Of a stretch of DNA of 64,000 nucleotides, positions 18,476-26,577 are shown in pieces. A program made the position numbers and the translations under genes. The notes beneath the pieces were generated by a model. It saw nothing but the letters and a program-made list of their open reading frames with translations. It made no database searches and was not told the origin of the DNA. The DNA lies in contig NZ_PPDB01000003.1 of assembly GCF_002959855.1 (NCBI RefSeq), positions 248,001 to 312,000 of the forward strand. Direction: 5' to 3'. The number at the start of each line of letters is the position of its first letter. The first letter of the stretch is position 1. The DNA comes from Veillonella denticariosi JCM 15641. GTDB taxonomy: Bacteria > Bacillota > Negativicutes > Veillonellales > Veillonellaceae.

Positions 18476-18983
18476 AAGTTTATTCTCCCTTATAAAGTAA
18501 TTTACTAACTTCATGATATCACAAATTATCAACTTTACTTTTATCTTCTACTTATCCATAAAAATCAAACTCTTTCTGAGTCAGAAAATACCACTATTTA
18601 TTTTTAGTTTTTCTGAAATCCCCACGTCCACATTTCTTTGCTTTAAATCCCCTTTATATAGCATTATTATATCTCAAAATATCAACTTTTCGAATAATAG
18701 CCCTATTAAATATCCGATTTGGACTCACTCCACACCTACCAATTAGAAACAATAAGTTTTCTAAAGCTCTTTCCTAAATATCATACTTACGCTTTCCCAA
18801 TTAAAGATGAAAAATGTATTAAGCAAACTAAAATTCCTAATAACAAACAGTTATTTTTCTATACTAAAATAAGATAAATAAATTGCAATCATTATATTTT
18901 ATCTATTCATATAGAAGTTGTAAGCATTTCTCACCATATTCTCCAAAACCATGTGAGTATATTGATATTTTCTAAATGTCAAT
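18476..18983. other. AT-rich gene-free stretch
   Basis: About 500 bp without a supportable gene. Short open frames on the plus strand lack ribosome-binding sites and look random. Base composition is strongly AT, unlike nrdA to the right. Nothing repeated or structured was seen until the nrd promoter at 18984. Confidence 0.5.
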
Positions 18984-19012
18984 ATTGAATATATAGAATT
19001 TTTTCGCTATAA
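18984..19012 (+). promoter_or_regulatory. Sigma-70-type promoter of the nrdAB operon
   Basis: TTGAAT (18984-18989) and a perfect TATAAT (19007-19012) are separated by exactly 17 bases. The predicted start is near 19019, leaving a leader of about 147 bases before nrdA. Confidence 0.75.
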
Positions 19013-19034
19013 TCATAACATACTGTATAAACCA

Positions 19035-19118
19035 AATAAGAAAACTACCATATATAGTAGTTTTCTTATTTTTCTGATTAGACTTTCATTAAAGATAGTT
19101 TATATCTTTCAGTCTAAT
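19035..19118 (+). promoter_or_regulatory. Two strong hairpins in the nrdAB leader
   Basis: Hairpin 1: a 14-bp perfect stem (19035-19048 with 19057-19070) around an 8-base AT loop, followed by TTT. Hairpin 2: ATTAGACT/AGTCTAAT (19077-19084 with 19111-19118) enclosing AAAGATA/TATCTTT, followed by TTTTAT. They lie between the promoter and the nrdA ribosome site. Each resembles a weak intrinsic terminator, so transcription attenuation is possible; alternatively the first palindrome could bind a repressor such as NrdR, though the known paired-box spacing is not met. Confidence 0.6.
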
Positions 19119-19165
19119 TTTATGTATGCTTTAAATGACAGTTTTAAGACGTAAGGGGAACCATA

Positions 19166-21448
19166 ATGGAGATTATGATCAAGAAACGGGATGGCCACGT
19201 CGAGCCGTTATCCGTTGAAAAAACGAAACGCATGATTGCCTTCGCATGTTTAGGGCTGGACTCTTGTGATCCGCTTGAACTGGAAATGGATGCGAAATTA
19301 CAGTTCGTTGACGGCATGACCACCAAGGAAATTCAAAAAACGCTCGTTCAGACGGCTATCGAAAAGGTTATCTCAAAGAAAGATGACGGTTTCGGCAACC
19401 AAGTCAACAAAATGAATCAGGATTGGCAATTTGTGGCTGCTCGCCTCTTCTTGTTCGATCTCTACAAGGAGGCTGCTATCACACGCCGTTACAAGGCATT
19501 CGGTTACGGCAACTTCCCGAACCTCGTGCAAATGCTGGTGGATGAGAAAAAATACGCCAACTTCTTCGTTACGGAATATACGCCTGATGAATTGCAGGAA
19601 TTAGGCGATTACATCAAGCCGAAACGGGATTATCTCTTCAACTATGAAGGTCTTAAATTGTTGGCAGACCGTTATTTAGTAAAAGGATTCAACAAGGAAA
19701 TCTACGAATTGCCGCAGGAGCGTTTCATGGCTATCGCCATGCATCTCGCACTCGTAGAAGGCGACAAAAAAGTAGAATATGCCAAGAAATTCTACGACTT
19801 GATGAGTCAGTTAAAAATGACGACGGCCACCCCTACATTGGCAAATGCAGGCACGCCGTTCCATCAGTTATCATCCTGCTTCATTTCCGGCGTGGATGAT
19901 AATTTGTGGTCCATTTATGATGTAAACAGCAAATTCTCTCGTGTATCCAAGCACGGCGGCGCCCTCGGTATCTACCTCGGCAAAGTTCGCGCATTAAACT
20001 CCGACATTCGAGGCTTCAAAAACTCCTCCGGCGGCGTTATTCCTTGGATTCGACTGTACAATGATACAGCCGTCGCCGTAGACCAGTTAGGCAAACGTAA
20101 AGGCGGCGCAACGGTAACACTCGACATCTGGCATAAGGACTTCTACGAATTCGTGGAACTTCGCACGAACAATGGCGACGACCGTCGTAAGGCCCATGAT
20201 ATTTTCCCTGCCGTATCCATTCCGAACATCTTCATGGAACGCATGATGGCACGCGAAAACTTCACCCTCTTCGACCCTCATGAAGTATTAACCGTAAAGG
20301 GTTACTCCCTCGAGGACTACTTTGATACGGATGATGAAAAAGAGTTTACGAAACGCTATATCGAGTGCGAACAGGATCCTAACTTACACGGCATCGAAGT
20401 ACCGGCGCTGGACATGATGAAAAAAATCATGCGTTCCGCCGTTGAAACGGGCACGCCGTTCATCTTCTTCCGCGATACGGTAAATGCGGCAAACCCTAAC
20501 AAGCATGCGGGCATGATTTACGCATCCAACTTGTGCCATGAAATCGCTCAAAACGTGGGCTTTACAAATCTCAATGAAGAAATCATCAACGAAGACGACA
20601 GCATCACGACGAAAACAAATACGGGCGACATGGTGACATGTAACTTGAACTCCATCAGCTTGGGACGCATTGCGGACGACGAATTGGAAGCGAACATCGC
20701 CCTTCAGATTCGAATGCTCGATAATGTTATTTCCATCAACCAGGCACCGGTACCGGAATCCCGCATAACATCCGATAAATACCGCGCCATCGGCCTCGGT
20801 ACATCCGGTTATCACCACTACCTCGTCAACCACAAGATTCAATGGGAATCCGACGAGCACATCGAAATAGCGGATAAACTCTTCGAAGATATCGCTTTCT
20901 ATGCGATTAAAGCGTCTATGGAGCTGGCAAAGGAAAAAGGGGCCTACCCTGCTTTCAAAGGGTCCGAATGGGAAACGGGCGAATATTTTACCCGCCGCGG
21001 TTATACGTCCGACCGCTGGAAGCAGTTGGCCAACGATGTAGCTAAATACGGCATCCGCAACGGTTATCTGATGGCGGTGGCCCCTACGGGATCCACTTCG
21101 AACATCGCTAATACCACGGCCGGCATCGACCCGATTTTCAAAAAATTCTTCATCGAAGAGAAAAAGGGTTCTTTCACACCGAAAACGGCGCCGGATTTGA
21201 ACAACGAAACATTCTGGCTCTACAAAGAGGCTCATACAATCGACCAGCAATGGTCCATCAAGGCTTGCGGCGTCCGTCAACGTCACATCGACCAGGCACA
21301 GTCCTTCAACCTGTATATCACTCCGCAAATGAAGGCGAAAGAAATTCTCGATCTTTACATTGAGGCATATAAACAGGGAATCAAAACGATTTACTACATC
21401 CGCAACCAGTCCCTTGAAATGGACGAATGTACGAGCTGCTCTTCTTAA
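19166..21448 (+). CDS. nrdA: Class I ribonucleoside-diphosphate reductase alpha subunit
   Basis: Catalytic subunit that reduces ribonucleotides to deoxyribonucleotides. The 760-residue length matches NrdA. Residues 1 to about 90 form an ATP-cone allosteric domain beginning IKKRDGHVEPLSVEKTKRM. The substrate region contains STPTLANAG-like TATPTLANAGTPFHQLSSCF with the redox Cys, and GDMVTCNLNSISLG with Asn-Leu-Asn. The C-terminus ends in CTSC, the Cys pair that is re-reduced after each turnover. AAGGGG precedes the ATG. It is followed by nrdB after 115 bases. Codons are GC-rich and the gene is intact. Confidence 0.94.
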   Translation: MEIMIKKRDGHVEPLSVEKTKRMIAFACLGLDSCDPLELEMDAKLQFVDGMTTKEIQKTLVQTAIEKVISKKDDGFGNQVNKMNQDWQFVAARLFLFDLYKEAAITRRYKAFGYGNFPNLVQMLVDEKKYANFFVTEYTPDELQELGDYIKPKRDYLFNYEGLKLLADRYLVKGFNKEIYELPQERFMAIAMHLALVEGDKKVEYAKKFYDLMSQLKMTTATPTLANAGTPFHQLSSCFISGVDDNLWSIYDVNSKFSRVSKHGGALGIYLGKVRALNSDIRGFKNSSGGVIPWIRLYNDTAVAVDQLGKRKGGATVTLDIWHKDFYEFVELRTNNGDDRRKAHDIFPAVSIPNIFMERMMARENFTLFDPHEVLTVKGYSLEDYFDTDDEKEFTKRYIECEQDPNLHGIEVPALDMMKKIMRSAVETGTPFIFFRDTVNAANPNKHAGMIYASNLCHEIAQNVGFTNLNEEIINEDDSITTKTNTGDMVTCNLNSISLGRIADDELEANIALQIRMLDNVISINQAPVPESRITSDKYRAIGLGTSGYHHYLVNHKIQWESDEHIEIADKLFEDIAFYAIKASMELAKEKGAYPAFKGSEWETGEYFTRRGYTSDRWKQLANDVAKYGIRNGYLMAVAPTGSTSNIANTTAGIDPIFKKFFIEEKKGSFTPKTAPDLNNETFWLYKEAHTIDQQWSIKACGVRQRHIDQAQSFNLYITPQMKAKEILDLYIEAYKQGIKTIYYIRNQSLEMDECTSCSS

Positions 21449-21513
21449 TCGAGCAGCACCAGTTTCTGTGAAAGCGGCGTTCTATGGATGCTTTCACCCA
21501 TACTATAAATCTG

Positions 21514-21543
21514 ATGACGACCTATATTTCTATAGGTCGCATC
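21514..21543 (+). other. Intercistronic hairpin between nrdA and nrdB
   Basis: CGACCTATA (21518-21526) pairs with TATAGGTCG (21531-21539) around TTTC, extended by GATG/CATC with one bulged base. There is no T-run, so it is more likely an mRNA-stability or processing element than a terminator. It lies 20-50 bases before nrdB. Confidence 0.6.
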
Positions 21544-21563
21544 GCTGTATACAGGAGATTATC

Positions 21564-22592
21564 ATGGATAAAAAACTCATATTTAATGAAAACGGCGACC
21601 GCGGCACACAGGCCATGATTGGCGGCAACACGACCAATCTGCGCGAATGGAACCGTATCAAATACGACTGGGCGAACCAAATGTATCGTACCATGCTCAA
21701 TAATTTCTGGATTCCTGAGGAAATTTCTCTGAACGAGGACGTAAAACAGTTCCCATACTTAACGGACAACGAACGTCGCGCCTTCGATAAAATCATTTCC
21801 TTCCTGAATTTCCTCGACTCTATTCAATCGGAAAACCTGCCTAACTTAAGCCGCTACATCACGGCCGCCGAAGTGGCATCCCTCTTGAACATCCAGGCGT
21901 TCCAGGAGGAAATTCACGCGCAAAGTTATTCCTATATTTTAGATACCGTAACGAATCCGATTACACGCGACAAAATCTATGACGAATGGCGTACGGACAA
22001 AACTCTGCTCGCCCGTAACCGCTTCATCGCCGACGCATACCAACGCTTCAGCGACGATCCGAGCGAAGCAAACCTTATTCACACGATCATTGCGAACTAT
22101 ATCTTGGAGGGCATCTACTTCTACTCCGGATTCAGCTTCTTCTACACCTTAGCACGCCAAGGCAAGATGGCCGCTACATCCACGATTTTTAAATATATCA
22201 ACCGCGATGAAGTGACACATCTTGTATTGTTCCAAAACATCATCCGCGAATTGCGCCGTGAACGTCCCGATCTGTTCACGCCTGAACTGGAATCAAAAAT
22301 TACGGACATGATTCGCCAAGGTGCGGAAAATGAAATCGAATGGGGTCAATACATTACGGACGACAAAATCCTCGGCCTCAACAACGTCCTCATCGAACGC
22401 TACATCAAATACCTTGCGAATATCCGCTTAGAAGCGATCGGTTTGCCTCATCTATATCCTGAAATCAAGGAAAACCCTATGGAATGGATTGAAAGCTTCT
22501 CCAATTTGAACAGTACGAAAACGGACTTCTTTGAAGCAAAAGTGACGAACTATACAAAAGCGGCGGCATTCGATTTCGACGACCTGGAATAA
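21564..22592 (+). CDS. nrdB: Class I ribonucleoside-diphosphate reductase beta subunit
   Basis: Radical-generating dimetal subunit, 342 residues. The metal ligands can be followed: Asp in FLDSIQ, Glu and His in EEIHAQSYSY, Glu in LEGIYFYSGF, and Glu and His in RDEVTHL. The Tyr after EEIHAQS is in the position of the radical tyrosine of the E. coli enzyme, so this is a tyrosyl-radical type and not a Tyr-less variant. AGGAG lies seven bases before the ATG at 21564; an open frame extends further upstream but has no ribosome site. It pairs with nrdA. The nrdI/nrdH genes of class Ib systems are not adjacent. Confidence 0.93.
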   Translation: MDKKLIFNENGDRGTQAMIGGNTTNLREWNRIKYDWANQMYRTMLNNFWIPEEISLNEDVKQFPYLTDNERRAFDKIISFLNFLDSIQSENLPNLSRYITAAEVASLLNIQAFQEEIHAQSYSYILDTVTNPITRDKIYDEWRTDKTLLARNRFIADAYQRFSDDPSEANLIHTIIANYILEGIYFYSGFSFFYTLARQGKMAATSTIFKYINRDEVTHLVLFQNIIRELRRERPDLFTPELESKITDMIRQGAENEIEWGQYITDDKILGLNNVLIERYIKYLANIRLEAIGLPHLYPEIKENPMEWIESFSNLNSTKTDFFEAKVTNYTKAAAFDFDDLE

Positions 22593-22698
22593 TATAGTCT
22601 ATTTCTCCATAAATTAAACGCTTATTAATATAAACAGCATATCAAAAACAAATTAAACTCATAACTACAGAAACGCAGATAAATATATTGAGAAAAAT

Positions 22699-23505
22699 AT
22701 GAAAGAATACATACTACACACCAAATGGGGACCTTTATATTACTGGACCAATGACCCATGGCAATCAGATAAACCGACAATTTTCTTTTTCCACGGATTA
22801 ACGGCAGATCATACTATGTTTGAGCATCAGTTTAGTTTCTTTAATACTTCTCACAATATAATTGCATGGGATGCTCCCGGTCATGGTAAATCAAGGCCTT
22901 TCTCTCAATTCTCTATGGATATTGCGGTAGAAATCGTATGTTCCATTTTACAAAAGCACCAGATTTCACGATTTATTGCCATAGGGCAATCATACGGCGG
23001 CTATATTGCTCAAGCGTTTATGTGCAGATATCCTGATATAATCAGTTTATTTATTGGCATTGGAACTTCTCCTTACGGTACAGATTATTATAGTAAAATG
23101 GACTTCTTTTTATTGCGCAATATGAAGTCAATTATAAAATTCTATCCATGGAAAACATTAAAAACAGCGGCCGCAAAAAAGGCCGCTGTTACAAAAGATG
23201 GATATGATAATATGACACAAATGATCAGTATTTTTTCAAAAGAAGAATATTCGGAACTATTGCAGCAATATTATAATGCAATGATGGTAGATAACAGAAA
23301 TCTACATATTACCTGTCCTGTTCTTATTATGATAGGTGAACACGATAATCTGGGGAAGGTAAAAGAATATTGTCATAAATGGCACAAAAGAACCGGATTC
23401 GATTTAGTAATAATTCCTCATGCAGGTCATAATGCCAACGTTGACAACCCAACTGAAGTAAATAAAATTATCAATGATTTTATAAAACAGTCCCTCCACA
23501 CATAA
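22699..23505 (+). CDS. Alpha/beta hydrolase
   Basis: Soluble hydrolase of 268 residues. The oxyanion region is FFFHGLTADHTMFEHQ, the nucleophile Ser lies in GQSYGG, the acid Asp in GEHDN and the His in HAGHNAN, so the triad is complete. The substrate is unknown. The ribosome site is weak (GAGAAAAA). The gene is AT-richer than nrdAB. A 28-base GC-rich palindrome interrupts the middle of the frame and encodes TAAAKKAAVT (see the separate entry). It converges with the GNAT gene after six bases. Confidence 0.82.
   Translation: MKEYILHTKWGPLYYWTNDPWQSDKPTIFFFHGLTADHTMFEHQFSFFNTSHNIIAWDAPGHGKSRPFSQFSMDIAVEIVCSILQKHQISRFIAIGQSYGGYIAQAFMCRYPDIISLFIGIGTSPYGTDYYSKMDFFLLRNMKSIIKFYPWKTLKTAAAKKAAVTKDGYDNMTQMISIFSKEEYSELLQQYYNAMMVDNRNLHITCPVLIMIGEHDNLGKVKEYCHKWHKRTGFDLVIIPHAGHNANVDNPTEVNKIINDFIKQSLHT
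23163..23190. repeat. GC-rich palindrome inside the hydrolase gene
   Basis: Perfect 10-bp arms AACAGCGGCC and GGCCGCTGTT flank GCAAAAAA. The palindrome stays in frame and stands out against the AT-rich gene. It could be a small inserted repeat or an internal RNA hairpin. Confidence 0.6.
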
Positions 23506-23511
23506 ATTCCC

Positions 23512-23928
23512 CTACAACTCTTTTCTCATCAGAATATGCGGACATCCTTCATCGAGGTATGTATCGCCTTCCGCTACATATCCCAAAGATTCATAAAAGG
23601 GCTGCGCCTGCACTTGTGCCGACAATGAGCATGTTTTATAGCCGTCTCGACGCATGGCCCGTTCCGCGGCCTTCATAATTTTCTCGCCCAGATGTTGGCC
23701 TCGATGGATTTTACGCACCGCCATTCGTCCCACATGCGCTTCTCCCGGTTCCGTCCCCGGAAAAAATCGACAGGTGCCGACCGCTCTGCCGTCACTCCAC
23801 AACAGAATGAATTTAGCTATTGCATCAATTTCATCAAATTCCTCTTCGAAGCCCTGTTCTTTTATAAACACGTCTGTGCGAATCTGCTTAATATCATCGT
23901 TAATCGTATCTAAAATCTGAATAATCAT
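23512..23928 (-). CDS. GNAT family N-acetyltransferase
   Basis: A 138-residue single-domain acetyltransferase. The acetyl-CoA loop is represented by VGRMAVRKIHRGQHLGEKIM, and the C-terminal QPFYESLGYV is the usual second signature; DVFIKEQGFEEEFDEID near the N-terminus resembles the ElaA/YjcF group. The acceptor substrate is unknown. The ATG at 23928 follows GAAGGAAC; an upstream start at 23970 is less likely. It is a single gene, convergent with the alpha/beta hydrolase gene. Confidence 0.85.
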   Translation of the reverse strand: MIIQILDTINDDIKQIRTDVFIKEQGFEEEFDEIDAIAKFILLWSDGRAVGTCRFFPGTEPGEAHVGRMAVRKIHRGQHLGEKIMKAAERAMRRDGYKTCSLSAQVQAQPFYESLGYVAEGDTYLDEGCPHILMRKEL

Positions 23929-24168
23929 AAATGTTCCTTCTCGTATAACGTCCCTATGAAATATGTGCATGAAAGCAGTAACATATATGCTAAGTAAAAT
24001 ATAGGTTAAGTAAAATAAATACGCCTGTAATCATAACGTATTTAACATATCAAAATACACTGTTTCTATTATAGCAAAATCAATATGGCTTTCACATTAA
24101 ATTACATACCGCATAGTATATATTCTTGCACGATTTTTTTAAAAATTAAATGAATTTTAATTTTTAGC

Positions 24169-24198
24169 TTGCATATTGTTCTCAAATGGGTTTATACT
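24169..24198 (+). promoter_or_regulatory. Promoter of the aromatic amino-acid operon
   Basis: TTGCAT (24169-24174) and TATACT (24193-24198) are 18 bases apart. The predicted start near 24205 lies about 27 bases before the leader peptide. The preceding 240 bases are AT-rich with no gene. Confidence 0.7.
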
Positions 24199-24231
24199 GT
24201 ACTCAATAAATTTAGAAAGGAGCAACTAACG

Positions 24232-24318
24232 ATGATTAACCAAATCAACGCAGCAAAACAATACTTTTATTGGTTCTTTATCCAGCGTACGGGTAAGGAA
24301 CTATTTGAGCTGCACTGA
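24232..24318 (+). CDS. Aromatic leader peptide (28 residues) controlling the aro operon
   Basis: A short frame with AAAGGAG ten bases before its ATG encodes 28 residues including the run YFYWFF (codons 24262-24279), six aromatic residues in a row. Two further Phe codons are rare in such a short peptide by chance. It lies directly between the operon promoter and an intrinsic terminator. That is the layout of an attenuator leader: ribosomes stall at the aromatic codons when Tyr, Phe or Trp tRNA is uncharged. The peptide itself probably has no function after release. Assignment rests on sequence and position only. Confidence 0.85.
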   Translation: MINQINAAKQYFYWFFIQRTGKELFELH

Positions 24319-24356
24319 TTTAGATATCATCATTGGTGGCTTGGAATAGTTAAAAG

Positions 24357-24391
24357 GGCTACCCGTATTAGATATACGGGTGGCCTTTTTT
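24357..24391 (+). terminator. Attenuator terminator before aroF
   Basis: GGCTACCCGTAT (24357-24368) pairs over 12 bp with ATACGGGTGGCC (24374-24385), followed by six T. The leader frame contains TACGGGTA (24288-24295), identical to part of the terminator 3' arm and complementary to TACCCGTA (24360-24367). It can therefore act as an antiterminator strand when left uncovered by a stalled ribosome. Confidence 0.88.
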
Positions 24392-24450
24392 ATTTGCCAT
24401 CCCGTATGGTTAGCCCTACTATTCACTGGTAGTCGATAAGGAGGTTTATC

Positions 24451-25467
24451 ATGATTATTACATTGAAACAAAACGCAGCAGCGGAGGAAGTATCCCGTTT
24501 ACGCAGTGAATTAGAGGACCAAGGCTTCATCATCCATCCTGTAGAGGGTACTCGTTACAATATCCTCGGTCTTATCGGCGACACGGCGTCTCTCGATGCG
24601 CGACAGATCGAATCGCTTGATTTTGTAGATAAAGTAACGCGCATACAGGAACCGTACAAAAAGGCGAATCGCAAATTCCATCCGGATGATTCCATCATCA
24701 ACGTTGGGGGCGCCCTCATCGGTGGCGGCCACTTCGCCGTAATGGCGGGCCCTTGCTCCGTAGAAACACCGGAACAGGTTCTAGAAACCGCAAAAGCTTG
24801 TAAGGAAGCGGGGGCCACGATTCTTCGCGGCGGAGCTTTCAAACCTCGTACATCCCCATACTCCTTCCAAGGCATGGGACCCGAAGGTCTCGAATTACTG
24901 GAGCTTGCTAAAAAAGAAACAGGCCTTCCTATCGTTTCGGAAGTAATGGATATTTCCCAACTGCAATACTTCGATAATGTGGATATGCTTCAAATCGGTG
25001 CACGTAACATGCAGAACTTCACACTACTTAAAGAAGTGGGCAAAATGAAGAAACCGATCTTGTTAAAACGCGGTTTGTCCGCTACTTACGAAGAATGGTT
25101 GATGGCTGCCGAATACATCATGAGCGAAGGGAACGAACAAATCGTCCTTTGCGAACGCGGTATTCGTACATTCGAACCTAAAACGAGAAATACATTGGAC
25201 GTAACGGCCATTCCGATGATGCACGAACTGTCCCACTTGCCGATTATCATGGATCCGTCCCATGCAGCGGGCATGAGCCGTATGGTACGGCCGCTTTCAC
25301 TGGCATCCGTAGGCGGTGGAGCGGACGGACTCATGATCGAGGTGCACAACAATCCGGCCAAAGCATTATGCGACGGCCCTCAGGCATTGCGTCCCGATCA
25401 ATTCAACAGCTTAATGAAAGAAGTACAGGCATTACGTAATGCATTAACAGAGTGTATCGACCGCTAA
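24451..25467 (+). CDS. aroF: 3-deoxy-7-phosphoheptulonate (DAHP) synthase, type I-beta
   Basis: First enzyme of the shikimate pathway, condensing phosphoenolpyruvate with erythrose 4-phosphate. Residues 1 to about 70 form a ferredoxin-like regulatory domain and the rest the KDO8P/DAHP barrel. Signatures include AVMAGPCSVET, GGAFKPRTSPYSFQG, LLKRGL and IIMDPSHAAG with metal-site residues. The 338-residue length is normal for the short I-beta type. AAGGAGG precedes the ATG. It is the first enzyme gene after the leader peptide and attenuator, followed 17 bases later by aroB, so aromatic starvation should raise its expression. Confidence 0.94.
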   Translation: MIITLKQNAAAEEVSRLRSELEDQGFIIHPVEGTRYNILGLIGDTASLDARQIESLDFVDKVTRIQEPYKKANRKFHPDDSIINVGGALIGGGHFAVMAGPCSVETPEQVLETAKACKEAGATILRGGAFKPRTSPYSFQGMGPEGLELLELAKKETGLPIVSEVMDISQLQYFDNVDMLQIGARNMQNFTLLKEVGKMKKPILLKRGLSATYEEWLMAAEYIMSEGNEQIVLCERGIRTFEPKTRNTLDVTAIPMMHELSHLPIIMDPSHAAGMSRMVRPLSLASVGGGADGLMIEVHNNPAKALCDGPQALRPDQFNSLMKEVQALRNALTECIDR

Positions 25468-25484
25468 ACCAGAAAGGATTTCCC

Positions 25485-26537
25485 ATGTTTCGCATCCATA
25501 TTAACGCGTCCGAACCGTACGACGTGGTGATTGAAAATAATTCATTATCGCACATTTCCGACTATATTCGCCCCCTCAAGGAACCGTACCGGGTCATCAT
25601 CGTCAGCGATGATAATGTGGCCCCCCTCTACCTGAAAATGGTGAAAGCCAACCTCACCGGGGCGGGATACAGCGTATGTGAGTACGTCTTTCCTCACGGC
25701 GAAGACGAGAAAAATGCAACCCGTCTCATCGATTTGGTAGAGTATATGGCGGATCAGTCCTTAACGCGCAAGGATCTGCTCATCGCCTTGGGCGGCGGTG
25801 TTGTCGGCGATATGGCGGGCTTTGCGGCGGCCACCTATCTACGGGGTATCGATTACGTACAGGTACCGACATCCCTGTTGGCTGCGGTCGATTCCTCCGT
25901 CGGCGGCAAAACAGCGGTCAATCTGAAGGCAGGCAAAAATCTGTGGGGCGCTTTCAAACAGCCTATCCTGGTATTATGCGATACAACGACGCTCGATACA
26001 TTACCGCGAAAAGAATGGATTAATGGATGCGGCGAAATCATCAAATACGGATTCCTCGACGTGCCCGGCCTGTTGACACAGCTGGAAAACAAACCGCTGT
26101 TAGAAAACCGGGAAAAGGCGATTGATATCATCGCTCGCTGCGTACAGGCAAAAGCGGATATCGTCGAACAGGATGAACGGGAATCCGGCGTACGGGCCTT
26201 ACTCAATCTGGGGCATACCTTCGGTCACGGTATCGAAAAGGCGAGCCATTTTAAAATTCCTCATGGAAATGCTGTAGCCATCGGCATGGTCTTAATGGCA
26301 CAAGGGGCCGTACATCATGATAACCTCAATCCTACCGTCGTAACGAAATTAAAAAAACTGTTAGCGGCCCATGAATTACCTACAGAAACATCCATTAGGG
26401 CAGATGAATTACTGGAAGCAGCCAAACACGATAAAAAAAGTCAGGGAGACACTATCAAAATCGTCGTTCCTACCGACTACGGTCACAGTAAGCTCAAGGT
26501 GGTTACGCACGAAGAACTCAGAGGTTATCTTGTATAA
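25485..26537 (+). CDS. aroB: 3-dehydroquinate synthase
   Basis: Second shikimate enzyme, an NAD- and metal-dependent cyclase of 350 residues. Motifs: FPHGEDEKN, ALGGGVVGDMAGFAAA, VPTSLLAAVDSSVGGK and the metal-binding LNLGHTFGHGIE. The ATG at 25485 follows AGAAAGGA; an upstream in-frame start at 25452 would overlap aroF and is rejected. It lies 17 bases after aroF and 40 bases before aroA, within one operon. Confidence 0.95.
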   Translation: MFRIHINASEPYDVVIENNSLSHISDYIRPLKEPYRVIIVSDDNVAPLYLKMVKANLTGAGYSVCEYVFPHGEDEKNATRLIDLVEYMADQSLTRKDLLIALGGGVVGDMAGFAAATYLRGIDYVQVPTSLLAAVDSSVGGKTAVNLKAGKNLWGAFKQPILVLCDTTTLDTLPRKEWINGCGEIIKYGFLDVPGLLTQLENKPLLENREKAIDIIARCVQAKADIVEQDERESGVRALLNLGHTFGHGIEKASHFKIPHGNAVAIGMVLMAQGAVHHDNLNPTVVTKLKKLLAAHELPTETSIRADELLEAAKHDKKSQGDTIKIVVPTDYGHSKLKVVTHEELRGYLV

Positions 26538-26577
26538 TAGATGTTGAATATGATGTATTATCTACAAAGGAGATGCC

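Noticed and set aside
18513-18746. 77-codon plus-strand frame in the AT-rich island
   Set aside because: Starts inside the upstream end of the DUF2806-like gene, has no ribosome site and a low-complexity product.
19035-19118. Paired NrdR boxes
   Set aside because: The two palindromes are about 45 bp apart centre to centre and do not match the usual box pair spacing of about 31 bp.
20384-21328. Long antisense open frame (314 codons) over nrdA
   Set aside because: It is the shadow of the GC-rich nrdA gene on the other strand, with no ribosome site and no recognisable motif.
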